Part shown: piece after piece, positions 38,129-47,468 of the stretch
Layout: each line of letters opens with the position of its first letter
Numbering within the stretch: the first letter of the stretch is position 1
NCBI RefSeq assembly: GCF_014694405.1
Contig: NZ_JAAUWV010000014.1
Location: 19,670-83,669 of the forward strand
Length of the DNA: 64,000 nucleotides
Direction: 5' to 3'
Source of the DNA: Pseudoalteromonas sp. S16_S37
GTDB lineage: Bacteria > Pseudomonadota > Gammaproteobacteria > Enterobacterales > Alteromonadaceae
The notes under the pieces: generated by a model
The model's input: the letters and a program-made list of their open reading frames with translations, nothing else
The model's database searches: none
What the model was told of the DNA's origin: nothing
Translations under genes and position numbers: made by a program

Positions 38129-39985
38129 CTAGCTAAGCTCCTCTAGTTTGGCTAAATCACGCACCGCGCCTTTATCGGCACTGGTAGCCAACAGTGCATA
38201 AGCCTTTAATGCAGGTGATACAACACGCTGGCGGTCTAGCGGCTTATAGGCATCTTTGCCACGAGCATCTTGTTTAGCTCTACGTTCAGCCATTTGCGCG
38301 TTATCTAGTAATAAATGAATGCCGCGATTCGGAATATCAATTTGTATTAAATCACCATCTTCCACCAACGCTAATGCTCCACCACTGGCGGCTTCTGGTG
38401 ATGCATGACCAATTGACAGTCCTGATGTACCACCAGAGAAGCGACCATCGGTTAATAGCGCACAGTCTTTATCTAAGCCCATTGATTTGAGGTAGCTGGT
38501 TGGGTAAAGCATTTCTTGCATGCCAGGCCCGCCTTTTGGACCTTCGTAGCGGATAACAACCACATCGCCCTTTTTCACTCGGCCATTTAAAATACCATCC
38601 ACGGCGTCGTCTTGTGATTCGAATACGACCGCAGGACCCGTGAAGTTAAGCATTTCATCAACAACACCTGCACTTTTCACAATACAACCATCTGGCGTTA
38701 AGTTACCAGACAGCACAGCAAGACCACCATCTTGTCTAAATGCATGTTCAATACTACGAATACAGCCATTTTCACGGTCTAAATCCAGTTCATCCCAACG
38801 GCACTCTTGGCTCATGGCTTTGGTGGTTCGAATGCCAGCAGGACCCGCACGATAGAAGGTTTGCGCTTTGCTATTGTTACTGTCTGTGGCATCCCAGCGA
38901 GTGATAACTTCGCCAAGAGTGCCACCGGCAACATGCCCAACAGTTAAATCAAGTCGATCACCTTTTGCCAGCTCATTCAATAAACCCATTATGCCGCCTG
39001 CGCGATGCACATCTTCTATATGGTATTGCTGCGTGGCCGGTGCGACTTTGCACAAAAATGGGGTATTGCGGGATAGGCGATCTATATCATCCATATCAAA
39101 ATCAACGCCACCTTCTTGTGCTGCAGCTAATAAATGCAGAACGGTATTTGAAGAACCCCCCATCGCTATGTCTAACGTCATCGCATTAGTAAACGCGGCT
39201 TGGTTGGCAATGTTTCTTGGTAATACGGCATCGTTGTCTTTGCGGTAGTACTCATCACATAGTGCCAAAATACGTTTACCTGCTGCTTCATAGAGCTGCT
39301 GCCTGTCTTTATGAGTGGCTAAGGTAGTGCCATTACCTGGTAATGCGAGGCCCAATGCTTCTAGCAAGCAGTTCATTGAATTGGCGGTAAACATACCTGA
39401 ACATGAGCCACAGGTTGGACAAGCTGAGCGCTCAACTTGCTCTGAGTCTTCGTCACTCACACTCGGATCGGCGCCCTTAACCATGGCATCAACCAAATCA
39501 AGTTTGATCTCTATATCGGCCAAACGAGTTTTACCCGCTTCCATTGGACCACCTGAGACAAAGATAACAGGAATGTTCAAACGCAATGCCGCCAGTAGCA
39601 TTCCTGGGGTGATCTTGTCGCAGTTTGAAATACAAACCATGGCGTCCGCACAATGAGCATTAACCATGTATTCAACCGAATCGGCAATCAAGTCTCTGGA
39701 AGGTAAAGAGTAAAGCATACCGCCATGGCCCATAGCGATACCATCATCAATGGCAATGGTATTAAACTCTCTAGGTACGCCACCTGCATCGCGAATGGTC
39801 TGGGCCATTAAATCACTGAGCTGATTTAAATGCACATGACCTGGTACAAACTGGGTATATGAATTAACCACGGCAATAATTGGTTTTTCAAAGTCACTAT
39901 CAGTCATGCCCGTTGCACGCCAAAGAGCGCGAGCGCCTGCACGTTGTCTACCTTCAGTGGTGGTTTTGCTTCTTAATTTAGCCAT
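38129..39985 (-). CDS. ilvD: Dihydroxy-acid dehydratase
   Basis: Iron-sulfur enzyme producing the 2-oxo acids for valine and isoleucine. 618 aa, with [20 protein letters not shown] at the start. Cluster cysteines are in [13 protein letters not shown] and [18 protein letters not shown], and [15 protein letters not shown] is the C-terminal signature. An AAAGGGT Shine-Dalgarno precedes it. A terminator-like hairpin stands between it and ilvE. Confidence 0.97.
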   Translation of the reverse strand: MAKLRSKTTTEGRQRAGARALWRATGMTDSDFEKPIIAVVNSYTQFVPGHVHLNQLSDLMAQTIRDAGGVPREFNTIAIDDGIAMGHGGMLYSLPSRDLIADSVEYMVNAHCADAMVCISNCDKITPGMLLAALRLNIPVIFVSGGPMEAGKTRLADIEIKLDLVDAMVKGADPSVSDEDSEQVERSACPTCGSCSGMFTANSMNCLLEALGLALPGNGTTLATHKDRQQLYEAAGKRILALCDEYYRKDNDAVLPRNIANQAAFTNAMTLDIAMGGSSNTVLHLLAAAQEGGVDFDMDDIDRLSRNTPFLCKVAPATQQYHIEDVHRAGGIMGLLNELAKGDRLDLTVGHVAGGTLGEVITRWDATDSNNSKAQTFYRAGPAGIRTTKAMSQECRWDELDLDRENGCIRSIEHAFRQDGGLAVLSGNLTPDGCIVKSAGVVDEMLNFTGPAVVFESQDDAVDGILNGRVKKGDVVVIRYEGPKGGPGMQEMLYPTSYLKSMGLDKDCALLTDGRFSGGTSGLSIGHASPEAASGGALALVEDGDLIQIDIPNRGIHLLLDNAQMAERRAKQDARGKDAYKPLDRQRVVSPALKAYALLATSADKGAVRDLAKLEELS

Positions 39986-40041
39986 GGTTTTTACCCTTTA
40001 ATTATGCGATGCCTCAGATGGCAGCGGCTTTCCTCATTCCC

Positions 40042-40069
40042 AAAAAATGGGTCACCTGATGATGACCCA
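40042..40069 (-). terminator. Intercistronic terminator between ilvE and ilvD
   Basis: On the minus strand TGGGTCA-TCATCAGG-TGACCCA is followed directly by TTTTTT. It fulfils intrinsic-terminator criteria although it lies inside the ilvGMEDA operon, 57 bp before the ilvD start. Confidence 0.75.
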
Positions 40070-40080
40070 GTCAATTTTTA

Positions 40081-41004
40081 TTACTCGTTGATATAGTCTA
40101 GCCAGCCATTGCTATCTTCGCTTTGGCCTTTTACTAAATCAAAGTAAGCCTGCTGTAATTCTGCTGTGATAGCTCCACGTTTCCCATCACCAATTTGAAT
40201 TTGGTCAACACTGCGTACTGGCGTAACTTCTGCCGCGGTACCGGTCATAAAGAACTCATCGGCTAGATAAAGCGCTTCGCGAGCAATCGCCTCTTCACGC
40301 ACTTCATAGCCACGCTCACGCGCAAGTTTCATGATGGTATCACGCGTTAGACCAGGTAAAATGCACGCGGTGGTTGGCGGTGTAAACAACACCCCATTTT
40401 TGATAACGAAGAGGTTTTCACCTGCACCTTCACTTAGGTAACCGTTGACGTCTAAAGCGATACCTTCAACATAGCCATGACGTCTCGCTTCTGCGGTAAT
40501 AAGCTGTGATGATAAGTAGTTACCGCCTGCTTTTGCCCCTGTAGGCATGGTATTTGGTGCTAGTCGCGTCCATGATGAAATACATGCATCAACACCGGCT
40601 TCTAAACTACCATCGCCCAAGTAAGTGCCCCATTCCATCGCTGCAACACTCACATCGGCTTTATGAGATTTAGGATGAACACCTAGACCTACATTTCCCA
40701 AAAATGCAAAAGGACGTAAATAAGCGTTAGTAAAACCATTCGCTTTTACTGCATCTTTACATGCTTGCATTAACTCGTCTTCGGTGAATGGGATCTCTAA
40801 GCGGTAGATTTTAGCTGAGTCATAAAGACGTCTGATGTGATCCTTGAGACGGAAAATCGCCGGACCTTTTGGCGTATCATATGCTCGAATACCCTCAAAC
40901 ACTGAGCTCCCATAGTGTATTGCATGGCTCAAAATGTGTGTTGTTGCTTGCTCATAAGGGATCATCTCGCCGTTATGCCAAATTAATTCCGATGTTTTTG
41001 TCAT
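40081..41004 (-). CDS. ilvE: Branched-chain amino acid aminotransferase
   Basis: Fold-type IV PLP transaminase, last step of Ile/Val/Leu synthesis. 307 aa. It starts MTKTSELIWHNGEMIPYEQA, and has SSVFEGIRAYDTPKGPAIFRL, the Schiff-base lysine in PTGAKAGGNYLSS, the LSEGAGENLF loop and the FFMTGTAAEVTPV segment. Third structural gene of the ilv operon. Confidence 0.97.
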   Translation of the reverse strand: MTKTSELIWHNGEMIPYEQATTHILSHAIHYGSSVFEGIRAYDTPKGPAIFRLKDHIRRLYDSAKIYRLEIPFTEDELMQACKDAVKANGFTNAYLRPFAFLGNVGLGVHPKSHKADVSVAAMEWGTYLGDGSLEAGVDACISSWTRLAPNTMPTGAKAGGNYLSSQLITAEARRHGYVEGIALDVNGYLSEGAGENLFVIKNGVLFTPPTTACILPGLTRDTIMKLARERGYEVREEAIAREALYLADEFFMTGTAAEVTPVRSVDQIQIGDGKRGAITAELQQAYFDLVKGQSEDSNGWLDYINE

Positions 41005-41043
41005 TATGTAGTACCTTGATTATTCTTTTCTAAAATAAATTAT

Positions 41044-41286
41044 TTAAATTGCCTGTTGCTGTAGTGTGTGCAAATTTACTTGCTGCACCTCTACAAGCTT
41101 ACTCAGTTGTGACGTTAATAGATAGATGGGTTTGTCACTGTCAACCGTCATTTTGACTTGAAACAGTCCATCTTTTCCTTCTAATTCTAAATGGGTAAGA
41201 CGAAAACCGCGGTGGCGAGCCACACGCAAAAAGCGTTCTACCGCAATGGCTTGGTTTTTTACTGCAACCGTTAATTGGTGTTTCAT
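41044..41286 (-). CDS. ilvM: Acetolactate synthase II small subunit
   Basis: 80-aa ACT-domain regulatory subunit of the IlvM type. It has [17 protein letters not shown] and [15 protein letters not shown], colinear with E. coli IlvM. Its start codon overlaps the end of ilvG by 4 bp (ATGA-type coupling). It pairs with IlvG. Confidence 0.93.
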   Translation of the reverse strand: MKHQLTVAVKNQAIAVERFLRVARHRGFRLTHLELEGKDGLFQVKMTVDSDKPIYLLTSQLSKLVEVQQVNLHTLQQQAI

Positions 41287-42932
41287 TGGACGTTCTCCGT
41301 CATCATCTCATCATTTGCAGCACCTGGCGGAACCAGAGGCCATACGTTTTCTTTATCATCTATACATGCATGCACTATGTAAGGCCCTTCGCTGGAGATC
41401 AGCGCATCAATTGCTGCATCAACTTCATTTGCATGCGTGATGGTTTGCCCTGGGATCCCAAATACCGCAGCCAATGCAACAAAGTCAGGGTTATCTGATA
41501 AATCTGTTTCACTGTAGCGACCATCAAAAAATAGCTGTTGCCACTGGCGAACCATACCCAAGCGCTGGTTATCTAAAATAACGATTTTTACTGGTAGGTT
41601 ATTGCGGCGTATTGTTGCCAGTTCTTGGATATTCATCATAATTGAGCCATCACCAGACACCGTCACTACCATGTCATCTGGGCGAGCGATTTGCGCCCCT
41701 ATCGCGGCAGGTAAACCGAATCCCATGGTACCCGCACCACCACTGCTTAAGTGATTGGATGGATGGGTAAATTTCATATGTTGTGCAACCCACATTTGAT
41801 GCTGGCCAACATCACAACAAACGACTCCTGTGTTGGGCATTTTTTGACTAAGTTGATTAAGTAAGTAAGGCGCAAATACACGCTCTCCTGGATAGTCATA
41901 ACGCCACGCATGTTTTAGCTTTAGCTCTTTTATGGTGTCTAACCATTCACTATCAGTTACAAAACAACTTAACTGTGGAATAGAATGCTTTAAGTCTGCA
42001 ATCAATGACGCTTGCGCTGGTTTGCGTTTACCGACCTCTGCTGGGTCTATATCCAAATGAATAACATCTGCTTTGGAGGCAAACTTGGCCAAGTTGCCAG
42101 TCACTCGGTCATCAAAACGTGCACCTATACAAACCAATAAATCACACTCTTGCACAGCGATGTTGGCAGCTTGACCACCGTGCATACCAAGCATACCCAA
42201 GTCGTATTCGTATTCAGGCAAAACACTCCCCAATGCTTTTAATGTGGAAACCGCTGGCATATGAGTTTTGTGCAAAAACTGCATTAACTCTGCCTGTGCA
42301 TCGGCATTTTGTACGCCACCGCCGATATATGCGACAGGGCGCTCTGCTTGTGAAAGTAACGCGTCTGCTTTTTGAACTTCGCTTGGTGATACTTTAAGCT
42401 GCGCTTCATCTTGTGCTAGCCATGGGTGAAATGGCACTTGGGCCAATTGGATGTCTTTTGGAATATCAACTAATACAGGGCCGGGTCTTCCCGATTGGGC
42501 TAAATGCATTGCTTCTTGTAATATTTCAGCTAAATCTTCAGCGCGTTCAACCATGTAGCTGTGCTTAGTACATGACAAAGACATGCCAAGTACGTCAACC
42601 TCTTGAAACGCATCAGAGCCTATTGCTGCTGTTGGCACTTGCCCCGTGATAGCCAGCAGTGGTACTGAGTCCATCATCGCATCAGCAAGTGCAGTGATAA
42701 GATTAGTTGCGCCGGGTCCTGAGGTGGCAAAGCATACTCCTAACTTACCTGTACTGCGTGCATACCCAACCGCAGCAAATCCAGCACCTTGCTCGTGTCG
42801 TGTTAGGTAATGTTTTACCGGCGCGCCGTACAAAGCGTCGTAAATAGGCATAATCGCGCCACCAGGATAGCCGAATACCTCTTTAACGCCATGCTTGGCT
42901 AATAAATCTATTAAAAGTTGTGCGCCTGTCAT
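41283..42932 (-). CDS. ilvG: Acetolactate synthase II large subunit
   Basis: ThDP/FAD enzyme making acetolactate or acetohydroxybutyrate. Several in-frame starts (TTG 42950, ATG 42944, 42938, 42932) lie close together. I prefer 42932 ([15 protein letters not shown]), because GGGGATGA sits 4-5 nt upstream and the product is 549 aa, like E. coli IlvG. The ThDP glutamate lies in HEQGAGFAA, the GDGSIMMN motif binds ThDP/Mg, and the Rossmann centre is intact. No frameshift is present, unlike E. coli K-12 ilvG. Confidence 0.95.
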   Translation of the reverse strand: MTGAQLLIDLLAKHGVKEVFGYPGGAIMPIYDALYGAPVKHYLTRHEQGAGFAAVGYARSTGKLGVCFATSGPGATNLITALADAMMDSVPLLAITGQVPTAAIGSDAFQEVDVLGMSLSCTKHSYMVERAEDLAEILQEAMHLAQSGRPGPVLVDIPKDIQLAQVPFHPWLAQDEAQLKVSPSEVQKADALLSQAERPVAYIGGGVQNADAQAELMQFLHKTHMPAVSTLKALGSVLPEYEYDLGMLGMHGGQAANIAVQECDLLVCIGARFDDRVTGNLAKFASKADVIHLDIDPAEVGKRKPAQASLIADLKHSIPQLSCFVTDSEWLDTIKELKLKHAWRYDYPGERVFAPYLLNQLSQKMPNTGVVCCDVGQHQMWVAQHMKFTHPSNHLSSGGAGTMGFGLPAAIGAQIARPDDMVVTVSGDGSIMMNIQELATIRRNNLPVKIVILDNQRLGMVRQWQQLFFDGRYSETDLSDNPDFVALAAVFGIPGQTITHANEVDAAIDALISSEGPYIVHACIDDKENVWPLVPPGAANDEMMTENVQ

Positions 42933-42987
42933 TGTCATCCCCATTGCCAATTGCTTGCTGATTGTTAATTAAATTTTGCCCTAAAAC

Positions 42988-43026
42988 GAAAAAGCCCCCC
43001 GAACTTTTCAGTGCGGGGGGCTTTTG
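42988..43026 (-). terminator. ilv attenuator terminator
   Basis: On the minus strand AAAAGCCCCCCG and CGGGGGGCTTTT flank a 12-nt loop and are followed by TTTTTCG, 56 bp before ilvG. The upstream arm CCCCCGC can instead pair with GCGGGGG at 43055-43061, inside the leader-peptide end, forming the antiterminator. Confidence 0.92.
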
Positions 43027-43046
43027 CTAATACTTTTCTTACAGCA

Positions 43047-43118
43047 CTAGACAACCCCCGCGGTAATAATAATCACCACGTTGATAATCACGACTAGAGT
43101 AAGTGCTGTGTTTAGCAT
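43047..43118 (-). CDS. ilvL: IlvL leader peptide (23 aa)
   Basis: ATG at 43118 opens a 23-codon frame ending TAG at 43047. It is almost entirely control codons: six Val, five Ile and three Leu, with MLNTALTLVVIINVVIII as its core. Ribosome stalling at these codons when branched-chain aminoacyl-tRNA is scarce would release the GCGGGGG arm to form the antiterminator. The arrangement is the classical ilvGMEDA attenuation layout, too short to be found by ordinary ORF calling. Confidence 0.93.
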   Translation of the reverse strand: MLNTALTLVVIINVVIIITAGVV

Positions 43119-43440
43119 TCTTTGTATCACCAAATAAATTTTTACTACAGGCGAGGTTTCTAAGTGTCTTGCCTGTTCCTTTTTCTATTAGTAACCCGAG
43201 TACACTTTTAAGTCAACCATAAATATTATGCTTTATAGCAATGTAAAAAGTTTTATTTTGATAATAAAATCCAAAAAATACACGTTATTTAGATTTATTT
43301 TTCACGTAAAGAATAAATTATCTGAATGCTAATTGTAAAAGTCTGTTTTACAACAGAGCTAATTTCATAAAAAGACTCATGATTTTTTTATGAATTGTTA
43401 ACTTATGTGCTTAAAATAGGTTTATCGCTAAATTTTAAGG
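43119..43440. other. ilv promoter region / TraB-family gene upstream region
   Basis: AT-rich 322-bp stretch between the divergent ilv leader and the TraB/GumN gene. It must contain both promoters; I could not fix convincing -35/-10 boxes. Confidence 0.4.
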
Positions 43441-44331
43441 ATGCATATGTTTTCATTGCTACTCAGGGTCTGTTTTATCGGTTTTGTATTTACTTTTTTG
43501 CTATTTAGCCAGCTGGTTAATGCTAACCCCGCGTTATTTCAAATTGAAAAAAATGCTATTAAGTCTTATTTATTCGGCACCGTTCATGTCGGCACCACTG
43601 ATATGAACCAATTATCTCAAGACGTTCTACAAGCAATTGATAGCAGTGAGCTGGTGGTTGTAGAAGTAAATCTTGAAGCACTTTCTCAACGTAAAATACA
43701 GGAAATTTCCTCATCGTATATGATATTGCCAAACGGCAGCACACTCGCAAATATGGTAAGCTCTAACAACTATCAACAGTTAAAAAATTACTTTTCCAAA
43801 GCTGGCATTGATATCTCACATTTTCACCAGCACCGACCTTGGGCCGTAATGGTCACGCTGTTGCAACTAGAGTATCAAAAATTAGGCTTTAGTGAACAAT
43901 TCGGGATTGATAAGCAAGTACTTGCTTACTCAAAAAATCTTAATAAAAGAGTGGTTGGTTTAGAAACCTTACAGCAGCAATTAACAATGCTAAGCGCACT
44001 TGAACAACAAAATAATGCCATGCTAGAGGAGACTTTTAAGCATTTAAACGACATTGATTTCTATTTTGTGGACTTGGTCAATGCATGGAAAAAAGGCGAT
44101 ATGAACAAGCTGTCGCAGTACTATAAGCTCAGCTTTGATGACTCAGAATACGGGAAATTCTCAGAGCAAGTCATGTTGATTAACCGTAACAAACAATGGC
44201 TGGAAACTTTAACAGAGTTGCTCACAAAGCAGCCTACCTTCATAGCAGTGGGCGCGCTACATTTGCCAGAGCAATATGGCTTAATTAACCTATTGCAACA
44301 AGCTGGCTTCAAAGTGACAAAAATAAACTAA
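43441..44331 (+). CDS. TraB/GumN family protein
   Basis: 296-aa exported protein with an N-terminal signal/anchor (about 1-30). The family fingerprints are KSYLFGTVHVGTTDM near residue 40, VVVEVNLE, and the C-terminal FIAVGALHLPEQYGLINLLQQAGF. The paired GTVH and GALHLP motifs are thought to hold a metal in this EreA/Tiki-like fold, which suggests hydrolase or protease activity. The substrate is unknown. Confidence 0.85.
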   Translation: MHMFSLLLRVCFIGFVFTFLLFSQLVNANPALFQIEKNAIKSYLFGTVHVGTTDMNQLSQDVLQAIDSSELVVVEVNLEALSQRKIQEISSSYMILPNGSTLANMVSSNNYQQLKNYFSKAGIDISHFHQHRPWAVMVTLLQLEYQKLGFSEQFGIDKQVLAYSKNLNKRVVGLETLQQQLTMLSALEQQNNAMLEETFKHLNDIDFYFVDLVNAWKKGDMNKLSQYYKLSFDDSEYGKFSEQVMLINRNKQWLETLTELLTKQPTFIAVGALHLPEQYGLINLLQQAGFKVTKIN

Positions 44332-44384
44332 TAAGGTAGATGTGCTCGGTGATTGATTATACTTAATCTGTGGGCAATCTTTTT

Positions 44385-46121
44385 CTATGTCGCAGTTAAC
44401 ATCCCGATGTCTTCTAGTATTTTGATAAGCGATTGTTGTTGAAGCGGTTTGATAAGGTGTTCATCTGCACCAAGCGCGATGGCTTTTGCTAAGTCTTTAT
44501 GCTCATCATTGGCCGTTATAACGATGATGATAGTATCAAGGTGAAGTTGAGTGCGAATATAATCTATTGTTTCATACCCATCCATGTACGGCATGTTTAA
44601 ATCCATAAAAATAACATCAAAAGACTGGACGGCTAGAACATCTACGGCTTCTTTGCCATGATGAACATGTAGCACCTTAAACCCTAAGTTATCTAATTGT
44701 TTACAAAGAACAACGGCATTAATTTTATTATCCTCCACTAACAAAGCCGTTTTGCCATTGGCGCTGCGCTGCTGCTCAGCAGTCTCTGATTTGGCTATCG
44801 TGACCGGAATACTAAACTGAACGCAAGCACCGCCTTGTTGCGTGTTTAAGAACCTCATTTCTCCAGACAAAGCACCAACCAACCATTGGCAGCGTGCCAG
44901 ACCTAGCTGCATACCTTGAAAGTGGTTATTGGTTTCTTCATGTAACTCCAATGACGCTAGTTGCTCTTTACTAAACCCATAACCTTGATCTATGACTTGT
45001 ACCTCCAGATAAGGTTGCGAGTCTGTGCACTGTAAATTAACAATCAGTGATACTTCTCCCTTATCATTAAATTTAATCGCATTATCAACTAATTGTGAGC
45101 AAATCCATGCCAAATGCTGATGGTCACATAATAGTAATTGATCATCACTGTGAGATAACTGCATGACTAGCGAAAGGCCCTTTTTCTGGGCCGTCAATCG
45201 GTAAGGGGCAATGACTGTTTCGAGGGTATCACTCAATTTGGCATAACTATTTTGAATTTTAATTTTCTCATTAGACCAGCGACTAAAGTCATGCATCTCG
45301 TTAATCAAAATATTTAACTGCTTAACCGATGTTATTGCTTGATCTAATTGATAGGTTTGCCGCTCTTTTTTATATAAATCAAGATATCCTAAAATGGATT
45401 GCAGTGGTGTTCTGAGCTCATGACTCGCACGCGCCAAAAACCGCGATTTCATATTCAGCGCCTGCTCTGTTTTTTTCTTTTCCCGCTTAAGTTCATCGAT
45501 ACCACCTTGAACTTGCTTTTCCATCGGGCGAAATATAAATTTCGCTTCTAGCAACAGCAGCACCATGGCCAAAAACCAAATGGCGATTTCGACATATCTT
45601 AAACGTTCTACCCCCTTATTTGCATGCTCTTCAAAAAGCGATACTGCATGATCAAGATCAGCCAAAAGCGCTTGTGAAATAAGATACAACTCATTGAGTT
45701 CGTTTTGGTCTTTCAATTGAATATTACGCGCACGTTCAACGAATTGACGACTGCGCTGATCAAGCTTTGTCGGTGCAGAAAAATACCAGTCATACAGTTT
45801 TTCAGAAAAAACTTGTTGTTTAGTTTGCAACTGAATCAAAAATTCATGGTTTTGCGAAAACAGATCTATGGTTGCGTGTAATTGATTGTAAACACCAACA
45901 AGAGAGTCTGATGACGCATCGACTCGAGTTAACCGATGCGTCAGAAGTAGCACCTTTTGCGATAACATACGTTGCATACCAGCCACATTGACTATTTCTG
46001 CATCTTGCTGTTTTTCATACAATAAAACTTGCATCAAACCTGCTGCCATAGAAACCAACAGCGCCATCGCCAAGAGCGCCAAAATATATCGCGCTCGAAT
46101 AGCTTTGATTATTTTTAACAT
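44385..46121 (-). CDS. Hybrid sensor histidine kinase with PilJ-type sensor
   Basis: 578 aa. TM1 is about 12-34 and TM2 about 177-193; they enclose a periplasmic PilJ-like domain with the hallmark VAGMQRMLSQK at 46-56, which in nitrate/nitrite sensors is the P box. HisKA follows with His234 (ASHELRTPLQS), then HATPase (NAIKFND, DQGYGFS) and a C-terminal receiver with MDLNMPYMDG and the LIKPL lysine. No dedicated regulator gene is adjacent, so the output partner is unknown. Confidence 0.88.
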   Translation of the reverse strand: MLKIIKAIRARYILALLAMALLVSMAAGLMQVLLYEKQQDAEIVNVAGMQRMLSQKVLLLTHRLTRVDASSDSLVGVYNQLHATIDLFSQNHEFLIQLQTKQQVFSEKLYDWYFSAPTKLDQRSRQFVERARNIQLKDQNELNELYLISQALLADLDHAVSLFEEHANKGVERLRYVEIAIWFLAMVLLLLEAKFIFRPMEKQVQGGIDELKREKKKTEQALNMKSRFLARASHELRTPLQSILGYLDLYKKERQTYQLDQAITSVKQLNILINEMHDFSRWSNEKIKIQNSYAKLSDTLETVIAPYRLTAQKKGLSLVMQLSHSDDQLLLCDHQHLAWICSQLVDNAIKFNDKGEVSLIVNLQCTDSQPYLEVQVIDQGYGFSKEQLASLELHEETNNHFQGMQLGLARCQWLVGALSGEMRFLNTQQGGACVQFSIPVTIAKSETAEQQRSANGKTALLVEDNKINAVVLCKQLDNLGFKVLHVHHGKEAVDVLAVQSFDVIFMDLNMPYMDGYETIDYIRTQLHLDTIIIVITANDEHKDLAKAIALGADEHLIKPLQQQSLIKILEDIGMLTAT

Positions 46122-46236
46122 AGATTCTCTTGCCTTCTTTTCGCTTTCAAAGTGTAGCGTAATTTACATTGAATGGGATTTAGTCACTTGACACCCAGAC
46201 GGCTAAAATGTTTCAATGCGCGCTCACCCTATTTTG

Positions 46237-46259
46237 AGGTCAAGGCAGTGCCTTGACCT
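46237..46259 (+). other. Hairpin just upstream of the lysine aptamer
   Basis: AGGTCAAGGC-AGT-GCCTTGACCT, perfect 10-bp stem without a T run, 5 bp before the aptamer. The E. coli lysC leader also carries a hairpin at this place. Confidence 0.6.
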
Positions 46260-46263
46260 AGGG

Positions 46264-46456
46264 CTGGAAGAGGTGCGTTATTCAGGTAGTTGTGTTGAGG
46301 GGAGCAAACCCCAGTGAAACGCAATGAGGGGAATTAACGCCGAGAAGTCTTTGTTGTTTGCTAGACACTGATTTCGGGCGACTGGGCTGAATCCCAGCGA
46401 CTGTCACCAAGTGTTTTTACTATTAAAAACGCATAATTTTGGTGGAGAGCTTCTGG
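46264..46456 (+). promoter_or_regulatory. Lysine riboswitch (L box) aptamer
   Basis: Conserved L-box blocks occur in order: GAAGAGGTGCG, GGGGAGCAAACCCCAGTGA, AACGCCGAGAAG, GGGCTGAATCCC, CGACTGTCACC and TTGGTGGAGAGCTTCTGG. P1 can form between CTGGAAG (46264-46270) and CTTCTGG (46450-46456). It lies 118 bp upstream of dapA and predicts lysine-repressed expression of the whole dapA-dapD-lysA-deacylase operon. Confidence 0.95.
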
Positions 46457-46466
46457 TCTTAGAATA

Positions 46467-46492
46467 ATAAGGCCCGTTGCCTTATCATTTTT
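46467..46492 (+). terminator. Riboswitch expression-platform terminator
   Basis: ATAAGGC-CCGTT-GCCTTAT followed by CATTTTT, beginning 10 bp after the aptamer. It is the probable lysine-dependent terminator. Further hairpins at 46494-46535 and 46548-46568 follow before dapA. Confidence 0.78.
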
Positions 46493-46573
46493 AAGTCCAT
46501 TGCTCTTCGAATTTTAACTGTTCGAAGTTTGGACTCCCTCCTAAACTCCGAACACGATATAAGTTCGGTAGAG

Positions 46574-47458
46574 ATGAAATCACAATTAGATTTATCCAAC
46601 TATCCGTTATGGACGGCTTTAGTAACGCCTTTTGACGAGCAAGGTAATATTGACTTTGACACGCTAAAAGCGCTGGTCATTGAGCAGCAAAGTGCCAACA
46701 ATGGCCTATTGATTTTAGGTAGTACAGGTGAAGGGCTTGCTCTTGCACAGAGTGAGCAACGCGCTATCGTAGAGTACGTCTGTGCGCTCTCTGTGTCAGT
46801 ACCAATCATGGTCGCTGTCGGCGGCTTTAACCTTGCAGAGCAACTTGAATGGCTGGCGTTTTGCGACACCTTACCTATTGACGCGTACTTACTCGGCTCA
46901 CCACTTTATGCTAAACCCGGTATTGTTGGGCAAACTCAATGGTTTGACGCCCTGCTCAGCGCAACAGCCCGCCCCTGCATGATTTACAACGTACCAGGCA
47001 GAAGCGCCGTTGCCATCAGCCCCCAAGTACTTGAAAATTTGCAACATCGCAGAAACCTTTGGGCCGTAAAAGAAGCCAGTGGTGATATTGCCACCTTTGA
47101 AGCTTTTCGCCGAGCAGCACCCAATGTCGCTATTTACAGCGGAGATGACGCTTTAATGCCTTACTTTGCCCAAGCAGGTGCAGCAGGTCTGGTTTCCGTT
47201 GCTGCGAATGCTTGGCCAGAGCAGACCGCAGAATTTGTGCGCCGCTCGTTAGCGGGTACTTTTCCTAACCTTTTTGCACCATGGACTGAAGCTGTTAACA
47301 GCTTGTTCTCGGTGGCAAATCCTATTCCTGTTAAAGTGCTGATGCATGAGCAAGGTAAACTGGCCACGCCAAATCTACGCCCTCCTTTGACGCATCTTGA
47401 GCTGCCATGCAGCCAAGCACTGAACAACGCAAACGACTCAATTTTATCTTGGAACTAA
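46574..47458 (+). CDS. dapA: 4-hydroxy-tetrahydrodipicolinate synthase
   Basis: Condenses pyruvate with aspartate semialdehyde, entry to the DAP/lysine pathway. ATG 46574 (MKSQLDLSNYPLWTALVTPF) gives 294 aa, colinear with the family; a TTG 45 bp upstream would overlap leader hairpins. The Schiff-base lysine is Lys166 (WAVKEASGD), Tyr138 and Arg143 lie in YNVPGR, and the triad Thr44 position of E. coli is Ser50 (GSTGEG). Residues that bind feedback lysine in E. coli are not conserved (see findings). First gene of the riboswitch operon. Confidence 0.93.
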   Translation: MKSQLDLSNYPLWTALVTPFDEQGNIDFDTLKALVIEQQSANNGLLILGSTGEGLALAQSEQRAIVEYVCALSVSVPIMVAVGGFNLAEQLEWLAFCDTLPIDAYLLGSPLYAKPGIVGQTQWFDALLSATARPCMIYNVPGRSAVAISPQVLENLQHRRNLWAVKEASGDIATFEAFRRAAPNVAIYSGDDALMPYFAQAGAAGLVSVAANAWPEQTAEFVRRSLAGTFPNLFAPWTEAVNSLFSVANPIPVKVLMHEQGKLATPNLRPPLTHLELPCSQALNNANDSILSWN

Positions 47459-47468
47459 GGCAATCATT

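Noticed and set aside
38868..39248. 126-codon plus-strand frame inside ilvD
   Set aside because: Opposite a fully conserved gene; the Ser/Pro/Ala-rich product is typical of antisense shadows.
46529..46573. TTG start extending dapA by 15 residues
   Set aside because: The extension runs through leader hairpins of the riboswitch expression platform and is not colinear with DapA proteins.
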